From positions 50,842-82,593 of the forward strand of contig MU602687.1 in NCBI GenBank assembly GCA_025201865.1: a stretch of DNA of 31,752 bases, read 5' to 3'. Positions within the stretch are counted from its first letter, which is position 1. Each line of letters begins with the position of its first letter. Below are positions 8,679-17,283 of this stretch, piece after piece. Made by a program: the position numbers and the translations under genes. This stretch comes from Ramicandelaber brevisporus. Its lineage: Eukaryota > Kickxellomycota > Ramicandelaberales > Ramicandelaberaceae. The notes beneath the pieces are model-generated. The model had not been told where the DNA came from and ran no database searches. It worked only from the letters and a program-made list of their open reading frames with translations.

Positions 8679-11369
8679 TTAATTAGTACGACGATGACCC
8701 ATGAGATTCATTTGTGGCAAGGGCGGGGGCACTGTCTCATATCCCTGGCGATGGTGACCAGCAGTTCTGCGGCCAATTGAATAAACATCGTTGAAGTTGA
8801 TAGCGACAGCGTGGAACTGCATGTTTGAATCCTGGTGAGTTGATAGGTAAGACAGCATTTGAGCCAGTTGTTCTCCAAACACTCTTGAGATCCCCGCAAT
8901 GTCCTTGCACACATCCTCAATGGTTCTATTCTCGTTACTATTGCTGCTACCATGAATAGTGCTGCCACTGTTTTCATGAGTGGATTGCTTGCGCATACGC
9001 ACATAATGAGACTGAGGAGACGAGCTAGCCAGCGAAGCATGGGTACGAATCATATCGTGCAATTTATCAACTGCGCTGCAAAACTTCAGTACAGTATCAA
9101 TGATTTGGACCAGGAAATGCCAGTACCGCTGACTTCTGCTGGTCAGAGTACGAGTGATTACATTCAAATAGTTTGAGTGGGCTAAAATCAACATATCCAA
9201 GTCTTTATCCTCCTTTTCCAACTCAGTTAGCATTTGCTTCCAAGCGCCTTCAATAATCTCAAAGGTAGTAAAGTGCTGAACTTGCTTAATGCAATGCAGC
9301 ATTTCATGGCACACTCTGAAGCACATATTTTTATCTCCATCTGATATTGCCGCATAGTTGACATTGGTTTTATCACGCGCCGAAGTAATCAACTGTTGCC
9401 ACGATCTCTCCAGCGTTGCATCTGCATGCCGAAGTCTAAACAAAAAGTTAAACACATTCATGTACTGCTGCATTGTCTTCTGCGATATAATTGCATTCAA
9501 TGGACTTGACACATCGTATGCTAATGAGAATGAGTCCCATCCAGTTTGGACTTCTGGTCGAGTTGCGCTTAAACGTACTTCGAGACAGCGTGTAATCGAT
9601 GCATCGTCATACTGAGCATTTGACGCTCTTATGGCTGACTCGAGAGCAGTGGTTAAGCTGTGTCGGTATAATTTCTCAGCTGGCTTGCCCAATTGAGGCA
9701 GTAAAAGGGAATAAAGCTGCTGGGCAAAGTCACCCTGTTCCAAGAATAAATACCGTTTAATTGCACGCAAATGATCCATCAGTCTATACCGAGTAAACAA
9801 TATCTCACGCAATCTAGTACTAGTGGCCACATACGCCGCCTCAATCACATATGCCTGTGCTGTGATTCCTCCAGCTGCTGCATCAACGTTACTCTTATTA
9901 GCAGTGTTACTGTTGGTGTTCAGAAGGAATGACTTTCCATGTTCAGCCACCCATTGAGAATCGTTGCAAGTATAGCGCAATAAGTTAAGTGACTTTCCCA
10001 CCACAAATATTTTCTTTGCCAAAGTGCTAGACACAAACTTAGGAATCTTATCAGCATCGATTTTGAATCTAAATCTCCATAGCGCCTCATCCGGCACATT
10101 TGCATCAAATAAGATGAAAAATTCTTTATGGGGATCGTCCAGTTCTCCAAACCAAACCCATTTGTTCAATATGTTATAGAATGGCTCGGCCGATTTATTT
10201 AGCAGTTGTTCAGAATACTTTAACACAAATGGATCTCCATTGTCCATATATGAGTGAATGATTGATAACAGCTGACCTCCTCCAACTGAAGATGCTGCTG
10301 CCCCTGATTTGCGACACTCTTCAATTATATCCACTAATAACCGCAATTTTTGAAGTGGTTCATGCGACCATACCAGTAAGCGACGCAACGTCAACCCTTC
10401 AGAAGGAACCGCCGTCATAGTGGAGTCATTATTGCTGAGACTGCAAGTGCTCGCATGCTGAGCTTCCAATACAGCAATCAATTTAAAGTGGTCAGCAACT
10501 TCCTCTTGAATAGCCGAGCACAGTGCTTGCAGAATCAGCCCAGTTCCATGGCTGCGAATGTGATCATCTACAAATGCTTGAACATTACGCAAAAGTGCTC
10601 CAAGCTCAGTCAGCTGGCGCAACAGAGTTCGAGATGGGCGGCTAACGCGTGCCTCTGGAGTAAGCATATATGAGCCAGTGCTGTGCATGTACTTTAGATA
10701 TTGCCCATCTACACCCTGCATGGTAAACAATACATCTCGAACCAACAAATGCTCAGGAATGTACGACGCATTCAGGCTGCTGAGGAAGCTACGTTCACCT
10801 GGCTGAACCTGCACTGACTGCTGTGGTCGTTGCTGCTGCTGCTGCTGCTGCTGCTGTTGCTGTGATGGTGGTGGTGGATTATGATGGAGGGATGAAAGTG
10901 GTCGACTTGACAGTCTACTCTCATTGAGTGGTGTTTCACGAGCAGAGTGACTATGACTGCCTGATGCAAAGTTCATCATTGTGCCAACTCCACCTCCAGT
11001 GCTGGTTTGATAGTTGACATGGCTTCCATTCCCAGCAGTTTGACTCAACAAATGAAGAATGCTCCATCGGTTGTTCACGGCTGGATTTGCCTTGAGACGC
11101 GCGTGTAACTGTCCAAACTCCAATGCTGCTTTAGTCCCTCCACCGCCACCACTACTACTACCACTACCACTTTCACTACCATATGCTTGAAGCAGCTGTT
11201 TCTTGATTTGGCCAGCAGTTTGTTCTTCATCAATCGCCATTGTGGAAGAGATGCGGCTGCTCAGAATCGCGCTGCAAAGTGCAACCATCTGTTCGTCATC
11301 AGCGCCAGAGCAAGGCGGCAGCATAGTGGCCACCAGCTCGCGCAGAACAGAGTCAACAGAGTCGATCAT
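8679..11369 (-). CDS. SPC98: Gamma-tubulin complex component 3 (GCP3/Spc98/Alp6)
   Basis: GCP3 pairs with GCP2 and gamma-tubulin to form the small complex that nucleates microtubules at spindle pole bodies. The 896-residue protein starts at the ATG at 11369; the codon just upstream is GTG. The N-terminal third is low complexity, with a Gln run at about 170-181 after a Pro run. The GRIP1 region begins near 205 with the GCP3-like LLVRDVLFTMQGVDGQY and continues through LTLRRLLVW, GDPF and GELDDPHKEFF. GRIP2 begins near 520 with RYRLMDHLRAIKRYLFLEQGDF and continues through SLTTALESAIRASNAQYD, GWDSFSLAYDV and MNVFNFLFRLR. These are characteristic of GCP3 rather than GCP2, 4, 5 or 6. The length is near that of human GCP3. 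The frame is uninterrupted. Confidence 0.95.
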   Translation of the reverse strand: MIDSVDSVLRELVATMLPPCSGADDEQMVALCSAILSSRISSTMAIDEEQTAGQIKKQLLQAYGSESGSGSSSGGGGGTKAALEFGQLHARLKANPAVNNRWSILHLLSQTAGNGSHVNYQTSTGGGVGTMMNFASGSHSHSARETPLNESRLSSRPLSSLHHNPPPPSQQQQQQQQQQQRPQQSVQVQPGERSFLSSLNASYIPEHLLVRDVLFTMQGVDGQYLKYMHSTGSYMLTPEARVSRPSRTLLRQLTELGALLRNVQAFVDDHIRSHGTGLILQALCSAIQEEVADHFKLIAVLEAQHASTCSLSNNDSTMTAVPSEGLTLRRLLVWSHEPLQKLRLLVDIIEECRKSGAAASSVGGGQLLSIIHSYMDNGDPFVLKYSEQLLNKSAEPFYNILNKWVWFGELDDPHKEFFILFDANVPDEALWRFRFKIDADKIPKFVSSTLAKKIFVVGKSLNLLRYTCNDSQWVAEHGKSFLLNTNSNTANKSNVDAAAGGITAQAYVIEAAYVATSTRLREILFTRYRLMDHLRAIKRYLFLEQGDFAQQLYSLLLPQLGKPAEKLYRHSLTTALESAIRASNAQYDDASITRCLEVRLSATRPEVQTGWDSFSLAYDVSSPLNAIISQKTMQQYMNVFNFLFRLRHADATLERSWQQLITSARDKTNVNYAAISDGDKNMCFRVCHEMLHCIKQVQHFTTFEIIEGAWKQMLTELEKEDKDLDMLILAHSNYLNVITRTLTSRSQRYWHFLVQIIDTVLKFCSAVDKLHDMIRTHASLASSSPQSHYVRMRKQSTHENSGSTIHGSSNSNENRTIEDVCKDIAGISRVFGEQLAQMLSYLSTHQDSNMQFHAVAINFNDVYSIGRRTAGHHRQGYETVPPPLPQMNLMGHRRTN

Positions 11370-11529
11370 CACTCAGTCAGCCAACAAGCCAGGAAGAAGA
11401 AGAATAATAACAAAAAAAACTATGTTTGTTGTGAGTATTTGAACGCAGAGAGAGAATGCTCACCCAATAAACGAATCAAAAAGTGAACAAACAACAACAA
11501 ACTTAGAATTGATGACTGGCACTTAATAC

Positions 11530-13704
11530 TTAAGATACTGGTGGCAGCGCATCTTCTCCATACTTCTTGGCGTAGCGGCCAAGTGCCCAAATGGTGAAGA
11601 TATTCTTGTAGTTTGGATACGCCAGTGTGCAGCTCTTATTGAACACACCTTCAACGCCTTCTTGCAGCCACTCGCCGTTTGGCTGCTGGCGGCTCATGAT
11701 GAGACGAATCCCGGCATCAATCTTGCNNNNNNNNNNNNNNNNNNNNNNNNNNNNNNNNNNNNNNNNNNNNNNNNNNNNNNNNNNNNNNNNNNNNNNNNNN
11801 NNNNNNNNNNNNNNNNNNNNNNNNNNNNNNNNNNNNNNNNNNNNNNNNNNNNNNNNNNNNNNNNNNNNNNNNNNNNNNNNNNNNNNNNNNNNNNNNNNNN
11901 NNNNNNNNNNNNNNNNNNNNNNNNNNNNNNNNNNNNNNNNNNNNNNNNNNNNNNNNNNNNNNNNNNNNNNNNNNNNNNNNNNNNNNNNNNNNNNNNNNNN
12001 NNNNNNNNNNNNNNNNNNNNNNNNNNNNNNNNNNNNNNNNNNNNNNNNNNNNNNNNNNNNNNNNNNNNNNNNNNNNNNNNNNNNNNNNNNNNNNNNNNNN
12101 NNNNNNACAGATGTGGTGCACTCGGGGTAGTTGTACTCGACCATAATCTTGCCAAATATCTCGGAGGCGTTGATGAGCTCAACCCACTGCGGAGCGCGGA
12201 GAGTGTCATAGCTTGGGAACCCACCATCACTGCTCTGCATTCCCAACAATAAATCGACAGAGTCAAAGAGACGCTGATCGGAAATGAGTGGTTTATAGCC
12301 AGGAAGACTCTGCAAACCAATGATGGCCTTGAGAGCCTCAGCAGTTGTATCAGAGACAGTGTAGCCTTGCTCACGAGTGCTGAATGACCATGCGCCTTTG
12401 GTGGGATAACGATAGTTGTCGGCTAAGATACTCGGGCTTGATTGTATCTGGGCATCGTCGAGAAACTCGAGCACCTTCTGCACATATTGATGGTTCTCGT
12501 CTTCTTCGGCCAGACCAGTCTCGACAACAGCTTGAGCCACGAATTCAGTGTCCCACAGTTGTGAGCCATTCGTTGAACACACCAGCAAACCATCTTGGGA
12601 TATCCAAAATGGATCAATGAACCGCTTCTTCAGCATCTGGAAATGGACAGATTCCGGACCCTCGGCTTGATAGATGGCAACCAATACAAGTGCATAACTC
12701 ACAGGCGAAACACACAGCCCATCCGAGTGTTCAACAACCAACTTGAGCTGGCGCAAGCTCTCAGCCATTGCTCTGCTGTGCAAAAACTGCGGCTGAAAAC
12801 GCTCGTAAAACGATACGACAGCATTGATGCACTTGAACAGCGTGGTGTGCCGTGTATGCAAATCCAATGCACTGATATTGTATAGCTGAGATGGCCAGTC
12901 GATGGAGTCGTATGGGACAGTAAAGATCTCATCACGCAGAGAAAGAATCAGCGGTGTCAATGGAACCGACTTGCGCAGCCCATGGAGCTGAGTCATGCTC
13001 ATCATAGCTTCGCGTGCATGCACCCAGAATCGACCAGGCGAAAACGGTAGTGCATACGGTAACAGCCACATCTCGCTTGGCAGCGGGTTCATTCCATCCC
13101 AGTCGTACAGATTCAGACAGGCGAGCCACAATTTGCCCCAGGATGGAATTGCTTGAGCACCACCTATCATGTGCAGAGTGGTTCGAGCCTTGATCGCGGC
13201 TGGATGGTCAGCATCGACACCAAGAATGCGCAGCGCCACGTAATTGAGAGTCGTGCCAAAGACTGTACTCTTGCCCTCGATGTGCAAACCCCAGCCACCA
13301 TCATCCGGGTGAGCTCGCTTCAGCAGATACTGAATCAAGCCAGTCTTTTGGTAGTTGGTAAGCTCGATGCCAGTAATGTAGCTGCCGAAAACAAATCCTG
13401 GGATGGGAAACATGGGACCGCTTGTGTGGCCAGCCCAGTGGCCAGTTTCCTGGCACTGCAAACTCTTGAAGAAACGGAATCCTTTGCGGGCAGCTTCCAT
13501 AGGGGTAGCCGCTGGTGGTGACTTCGGGGTGTCGACTGGTAAGCCGAGCCAGTACTTGTCCAAGTCGGATTGTGGCCAGGCAGCAGCCTCTTCGTCAGTC
13601 TCGAGATAGTGCCAAGTGTGGCGACCGCCTGTGCCTGGGTGAGCACGCAGACGCCAGCGTGAAGGGTCTACAGCAACAGATAGGGGAGAAGACTCTGGAG
13701 ACAT
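11530..13704 (-). CDS. ERG7: Oxidosqualene cyclase, lanosterol synthase-like (contains assembly gap)
   Basis: Cyclises 2,3-oxidosqualene to a sterol skeleton (lanosterol in fungi), normally at ER or lipid-droplet membranes. From the ATG at 13704 the frame spans 724 residues, close to yeast Erg7. About 127 of these fall in an N gap, and the frame resumes correctly afterwards. Visible family landmarks: GHWAGHTSGPMF (88-99), IPSWGKLWLACLNLYDWDG (186-204), WVH (227-229, the active-site His of the family), GSQLWDTEF (380-388), KGAWSFSTREQGYTVSD (436-452) and GVFNKSC near the C-terminus. The catalytic acid is D452, equivalent to human D455. Oddities: the next residue is Thr (DTTAE) where the family has Cys (DCTAE), and the usual VYxPxSY segment after WVHxR reads EAMMSMTQ. 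Lanosterol is the default product guess; an altered cyclase is possible. Confidence 0.92.
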   Translation of the reverse strand: MSPESSPLSVAVDPSRWRLRAHPGTGGRHTWHYLETDEEAAAWPQSDLDKYWLGLPVDTPKSPPAATPMEAARKGFRFFKSLQCQETGHWAGHTSGPMFPIPGFVFGSYITGIELTNYQKTGLIQYLLKRAHPDDGGWGLHIEGKSTVFGTTLNYVALRILGVDADHPAAIKARTTLHMIGGAQAIPSWGKLWLACLNLYDWDGMNPLPSEMWLLPYALPFSPGRFWVHAREAMMSMTQLHGLRKSVPLTPLILSLRDEIFTVPYDSIDWPSQLYNISALDLHTRHTTLFKCINAVVSFYERFQPQFLHSRAMAESLRQLKLVVEHSDGLCVSPVSYALVLVAIYQAEGPESVHFQMLKKRFIDPFWISQDGLLVCSTNGSQLWDTEFVAQAVVETGLAEEDENHQYVQKVLEFLDDAQIQSSPSILADNYRYPTKGAWSFSTREQGYTVSDTTAEALKAIIGLQSLPGYKPLISDQRLFDSVDLLLGMQSSDGGFPSYDTLRAPQWVELINASEIFGKIMVEYNYPECTTSXXXXXXXXXXXXXXXXXXXXXXXXXXXXXXXXXXXXXXXXXXXXXXXXXXXXXXXXXXXXXXXXXXXXXXXXXXXXXXXXXXXXXXXXXXXXXXXXXXXXXXXXXXXXXXXXXXXXXXXXXXXXXXXXKIDAGIRLIMSRQQPNGEWLQEGVEGVFNKSCTLAYPNYKNIFTIWALGRYAKKYGEDALPPVS
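11727..12106. other. Assembly gap (380 N)
   Basis: A run of 380 undetermined bases inside the cyclase gene. It hides the part of the C-terminal half between the MVEYNYPECTTS and KIDAGIRLIMSRQQ segments. The frame is maintained across it and the missing length matches the family spacing, so the gap size is probably about right. Confidence 0.99.
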
Positions 13705-14034
13705 TCCTGTCGTGTATACTTTGAGTTGGAAGAAAGCGTGTAGCGAAAGAATATGGCAAAGTGAGTACTACAAAGTCAGTCTCTTTGACTGAGCGTGTGG
13801 ATTATATGCTGTGTGCTGTATACTGTGTGTTTTATTTCGGACTGTGACCGACAGTCACAGCCGTGAGAAGTGCATCCCACTCCTCACACACCTCACATAC
13901 CTCACATACTTCACACAACCTATCAAGTCATCGATTAGCCGCTGACGTCAAAGGTGCATAAGCTAAGTGTATTGATAAAAGTATTGAACAGAAAAGCATT
14001 TAAAAGACACGGAATAGCAAAAGAGATCGTGTGG
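13705..14034. promoter_or_regulatory. Intergenic: cyclase promoter and transporter 3' flank
   Basis: These 330 bases contain a TATA-like GCATATAATCC on the minus strand (13798-13808), about 95 bases upstream of the cyclase ATG, and a CTCACATAC-type repeat (about 13880-13918). No clear SREBP site (ATCACCCCAC type) or Upc2-type TCGTATA site was found by eye. No gene was seen. Confidence 0.4.
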
Positions 14035-15402
14035 TTAGTATTTGACGAAGACCTTCTTTGACAAACTTAACCTGAGATAAATAGGTGCGATCAGTTGCAA
14101 AGCAAGCACAATTGCAAAATACACAATCAGCGGCGTAAAGTTGGTTCCATGGCCAAGACTATCCAGCAGCTGGCCAGCTCCCGGAGTTCCAGGCAGCACG
14201 CCAACAGCTCCAAATGCCATGACCAGTCCCATCATGCTTTGTAGCCTGGCTACACCAAACACTTGAGCAACAGTAACGCTCAGCATGGTGATCTGGCCAC
14301 CGCTTGCAATGCCGTAGAGAACTGCGTAAGTGGCAGCAGTGCCAATAGTCTGGAATGGCAGCCAGAGGACCAAGGTCGATAGGAGAGCCAATGAGATTGA
14401 CAGAATGAGTGTGTTGAACTTGCCAATGCGATCACTCACGAATCCGCCGAGGATTCGACCGAACGCCGAACCCAAATTTGCCAGCAAAGCCAGTGTTGAG
14501 CCCGTGGATGCAGAATAGCCATTCCGAGTGGCAAACAGTGGCAGATAGAAGAACGGAATGAATATCACACCATAGAACAGAATCGAGTATACGATGAACA
14601 TGGCTGCGCGCATGTCCTTCAGCTGGGTAAAGTCGAAGAACCGCTGGCGAGTGGCCGAGGGTGGCAGGAATCGACGGACGGCAAGCGAGGAGACGGCGAC
14701 CAGGACTGCGACGATGATACCGGAGATGCGACTCGCCCATTCAATGCCGACTGAGGAGATCAAAGCGCGAAGGATGGGGGCAAATGCGACACCGCCGAAT
14801 CCAGCACCGGCAAAGGCAATGCCGGTGGCGAGACCGCGCTTGTTGGTGAACCACTGGGCAGGGACGGTAATGGCAAGCGTGACGACCATGGAGGCGCCGA
14901 GACCGGTCAAAATGCCCTGGAACACGAGCTGCATCCAGATGTGTGTCGCAAACGATGTGATAACCATGCCGATGGCCATGATCAGACCGCCAAGTGCAAT
15001 GACAACGTTGAAACCAAGATGCTCGGTGAGCCAGCCAGAGAGGGGTGCTGAGAGGTTCAAAGTTGCAACCTGGAGAGTGCCAATCAGACCAACCACGGCG
15101 CTTGGAGTGGATTTATACTGCGAGCTCTTGTAGTACTCGGCGTATACACCGAACGAGTTGAGGAAGCCATAGGATGCAAACACTGCGAAAAAGCAGCCAG
15201 CAACAACAACCCATCCGAAGCCACCGTCCGGAGGTACAAGCGGAGCGGCAGCTTCCGTGTTAGGGTCATCATGCTTTTCGTCGATTTCCGAGCCAATGGC
15301 GGTTGTGACATCGACGTCGGTGGAAGAAGCATGGTGGTCATCACCATGAATATCGACCTTCTCGATGCGATTGTATTCGACAATGGATGTCTTGTCGGCC
15401 AT
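14035..15402 (-). CDS. MFS transporter, monocarboxylate porter (MCT/SLC16-like) family
   Basis: A 455-residue membrane protein started at the ATG at 15402 (MADKTS); the frame upstream has only a TTG. A soluble, acidic N-terminus of about 57 residues precedes the MCT signature PPDGGFGWVVV (57-67) at the first membrane helix. About twelve hydrophobic segments follow, with the MFS-type motif GRILGGFVSDRIGK in the second half, between the two bundles. The family moves monocarboxylates or other small organic molecules by proton symport or exchange. In fungi it includes Mch/Esbp6-type proteins of uncertain substrate, so I give no substrate. There is no neighbouring biosynthetic cluster to suggest one. 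The mRNA leader is CT-rich, with several matches to the Ssd1-type CNYTCNYT consensus. Confidence 0.92.
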   Translation of the reverse strand: MADKTSIVEYNRIEKVDIHGDDHHASSTDVDVTTAIGSEIDEKHDDPNTEAAAPLVPPDGGFGWVVVAGCFFAVFASYGFLNSFGVYAEYYKSSQYKSTPSAVVGLIGTLQVATLNLSAPLSGWLTEHLGFNVVIALGGLIMAIGMVITSFATHIWMQLVFQGILTGLGASMVVTLAITVPAQWFTNKRGLATGIAFAGAGFGGVAFAPILRALISSVGIEWASRISGIIVAVLVAVSSLAVRRFLPPSATRQRFFDFTQLKDMRAAMFIVYSILFYGVIFIPFFYLPLFATRNGYSASTGSTLALLANLGSAFGRILGGFVSDRIGKFNTLILSISLALLSTLVLWLPFQTIGTAATYAVLYGIASGGQITMLSVTVAQVFGVARLQSMMGLVMAFGAVGVLPGTPGAGQLLDSLGHGTNFTPLIVYFAIVLALQLIAPIYLRLSLSKKVFVKY

Positions 15403-15537
15403 GATGGTTTGTATCAAAATAGAGAGAGAAAGTGAAAGCGAAAGCGAAAGTGAGAGAGTGAGGTTGTGTGTATAATGTTGGATTGATGATTTGCAGTTCG
15501 AAGTGGAGAAGATAGTGTCGCCACGCCAACGAGGTGC

Positions 15538-15545
15538 TTTTTATA
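15538..15545 (-). promoter_or_regulatory. TATA box candidate for the MCT-like gene
   Basis: TATAAAAA on the minus strand lies about 137 bases upstream of the transporter ATG. This would give a leader of roughly 100 bases that includes the CT-rich tract. Confidence 0.5.
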
Positions 15546-15923
15546 ATGAAAGAGGTCCCAGAGTGTATGTGCGCGTATTTGTGTATGTGTGCGTGTGTGT
15601 GTGTGCTGACCTAATTCCACAGTCCCTGTTGTGAGAAAAAGACATCCGCCAATCATCGTTCGCCCGACGTATCCACCGGTTGATATAGCTAGACTGTCGC
15701 GCCATTCGCTCAACCTCCGTGAGCACAAACTACGCGTGACTGGCAATATGAATGATTTGAAATCCGTGCCCCCACCCTTTCATGCATGCTCTGAATAATA
15801 AAAGAGAGAGAGAGTATTAAAAAGCATAATGAAAAAGAACGGACGTCGAAAAGGTTGTTAATAGCCTTACTAATGTGATTGTCAATAGTGACTTTTTTAT
15901 TACGGATCCGTTGATAACATCTA

Positions 15924-15961
15924 AAAAAAACACAAACACACACACACACACGCACACACAT
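15924..15961. repeat. CA/TG microsatellite
   Basis: An A run followed by a mostly pure CA dinucleotide repeat ends one base before the stop codon of the CCCH/CHY gene. It lies in that gene's 3' flank. Confidence 0.85.
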
Positions 15962-15962
15962 G

Positions 15963-17248
15963 TCAACCACGTTGAGATCGAATCTTCTCTTGCTTTGCGC
16001 GTGACATGGTCTTACCAATGCCTGCATATTTCCGATTATCCTTCCTCGACATTTTGCTTCTGTTTCTTGTGCCAGATCCACCCTCCCAGAATCCTCTCCC
16101 ATCGCTTTGCTTCATCACCGACTCGTTGCAATGTTTGCAGTTACTGTTGCCAGCCGGCTGTTCTCTTGAACAATACCCACAGATCATGGATTTCGCACGT
16201 TGTCCTTCATGACTCTCTGCGGCATCATGACATTCGTCGCACGGATATGCCATTCCGCAACATGGGAATCTGAACCAGCGATACGAACGACCATAGTGTT
16301 TGCATGCACCCTTTTGAGGCAGAGGCTGGCCGGGAACAATGCCAACATCGCGCTTGGCGGCCGCAGCAGCCTTGCGTGTGGTTGAGGCTTCGGCGAGTTC
16401 ACTGATGGCAGAGGCTGTGAATGCATCGTCAGAGCTGCCACCAGCTATTCCAATGCGTACGAGCCGAACTAGTTGAATTGAGATTGACATCTTGTTGTGG
16501 CATTTGCGGCATCGCGTCTGTGCGGCCGGCTGGCCAGGAACCGGCGAGTTGATGGCTGGTGCAAACTGAGCGAGTGGACCACTGCTATTCGATGCCGAAT
16601 CTGCAGGTTCATCATCGTGATCACAGTTTGAGCAAAGCATTCGCAGGGTTGTACCGGTTGGCAGCAGATCGCATGGCTCAGCAGGGCCGACGACATCAAT
16701 GTAGGCAAGCGACGGGCGAGATGCAGTGAGCATATCAGGACGAACCCGATAAGCAAACATGGCTCTGCACGTTGAACAGTTGACAGACTTTGGCGCTGTG
16801 GTACCAACATTGTTTCCACTGGTGACAAAGACAGGCGTGTCTTGAGCCTGCGTGGTGTTGCTGCACTTTTTGCAGCGGAAGAGAAGATTGATACGCTCAA
16901 GTGCAACCACGTCAGTCCCGGTGAGCTGCACGCCTGGCAGACGAAGCTGGATACCGCGGTGCTCCGGCTGAACAGATTGCATAATTGAGGCATTTGCCAC
17001 TGTCGACCCTTCCTCCGTGCTAGCGTCATCATCATCCTCATCATCATCACCATCGCTTTCATCTTCGCTATTATCTTCGCTATCCTCTTCGTCATCGTGT
17101 TCAATGACATCATCACCGCCGCTGCTTTGCTCACTTTGCTGTGACTGAAGGCTGATGGATGCCATTGGCTCGACAAGTGCAGATGCTCTAGCAGGAGGAG
17201 GTGACTGCAGTCGTGGTGACCTGGCTGACGTATTAGGACTGCGTGGCA

Positions 17249-17283
<35 letters not shown>

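Larger units (their letters stand above)
15403..15962. promoter_or_regulatory. Transporter promoter/leader and zinc-finger gene 3' flank
   Basis: A 560-base gene-free stretch rich in simple repeats. It contains GAAAGC/GAGA units at 15419-15463 (CT-rich in the transporter mRNA), a TG run at 15571-15605, a GA run at about 15797-15814 and a CA run at about 15924-15961 abutting the stop of the next gene. No additional gene was found. Confidence 0.6.
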
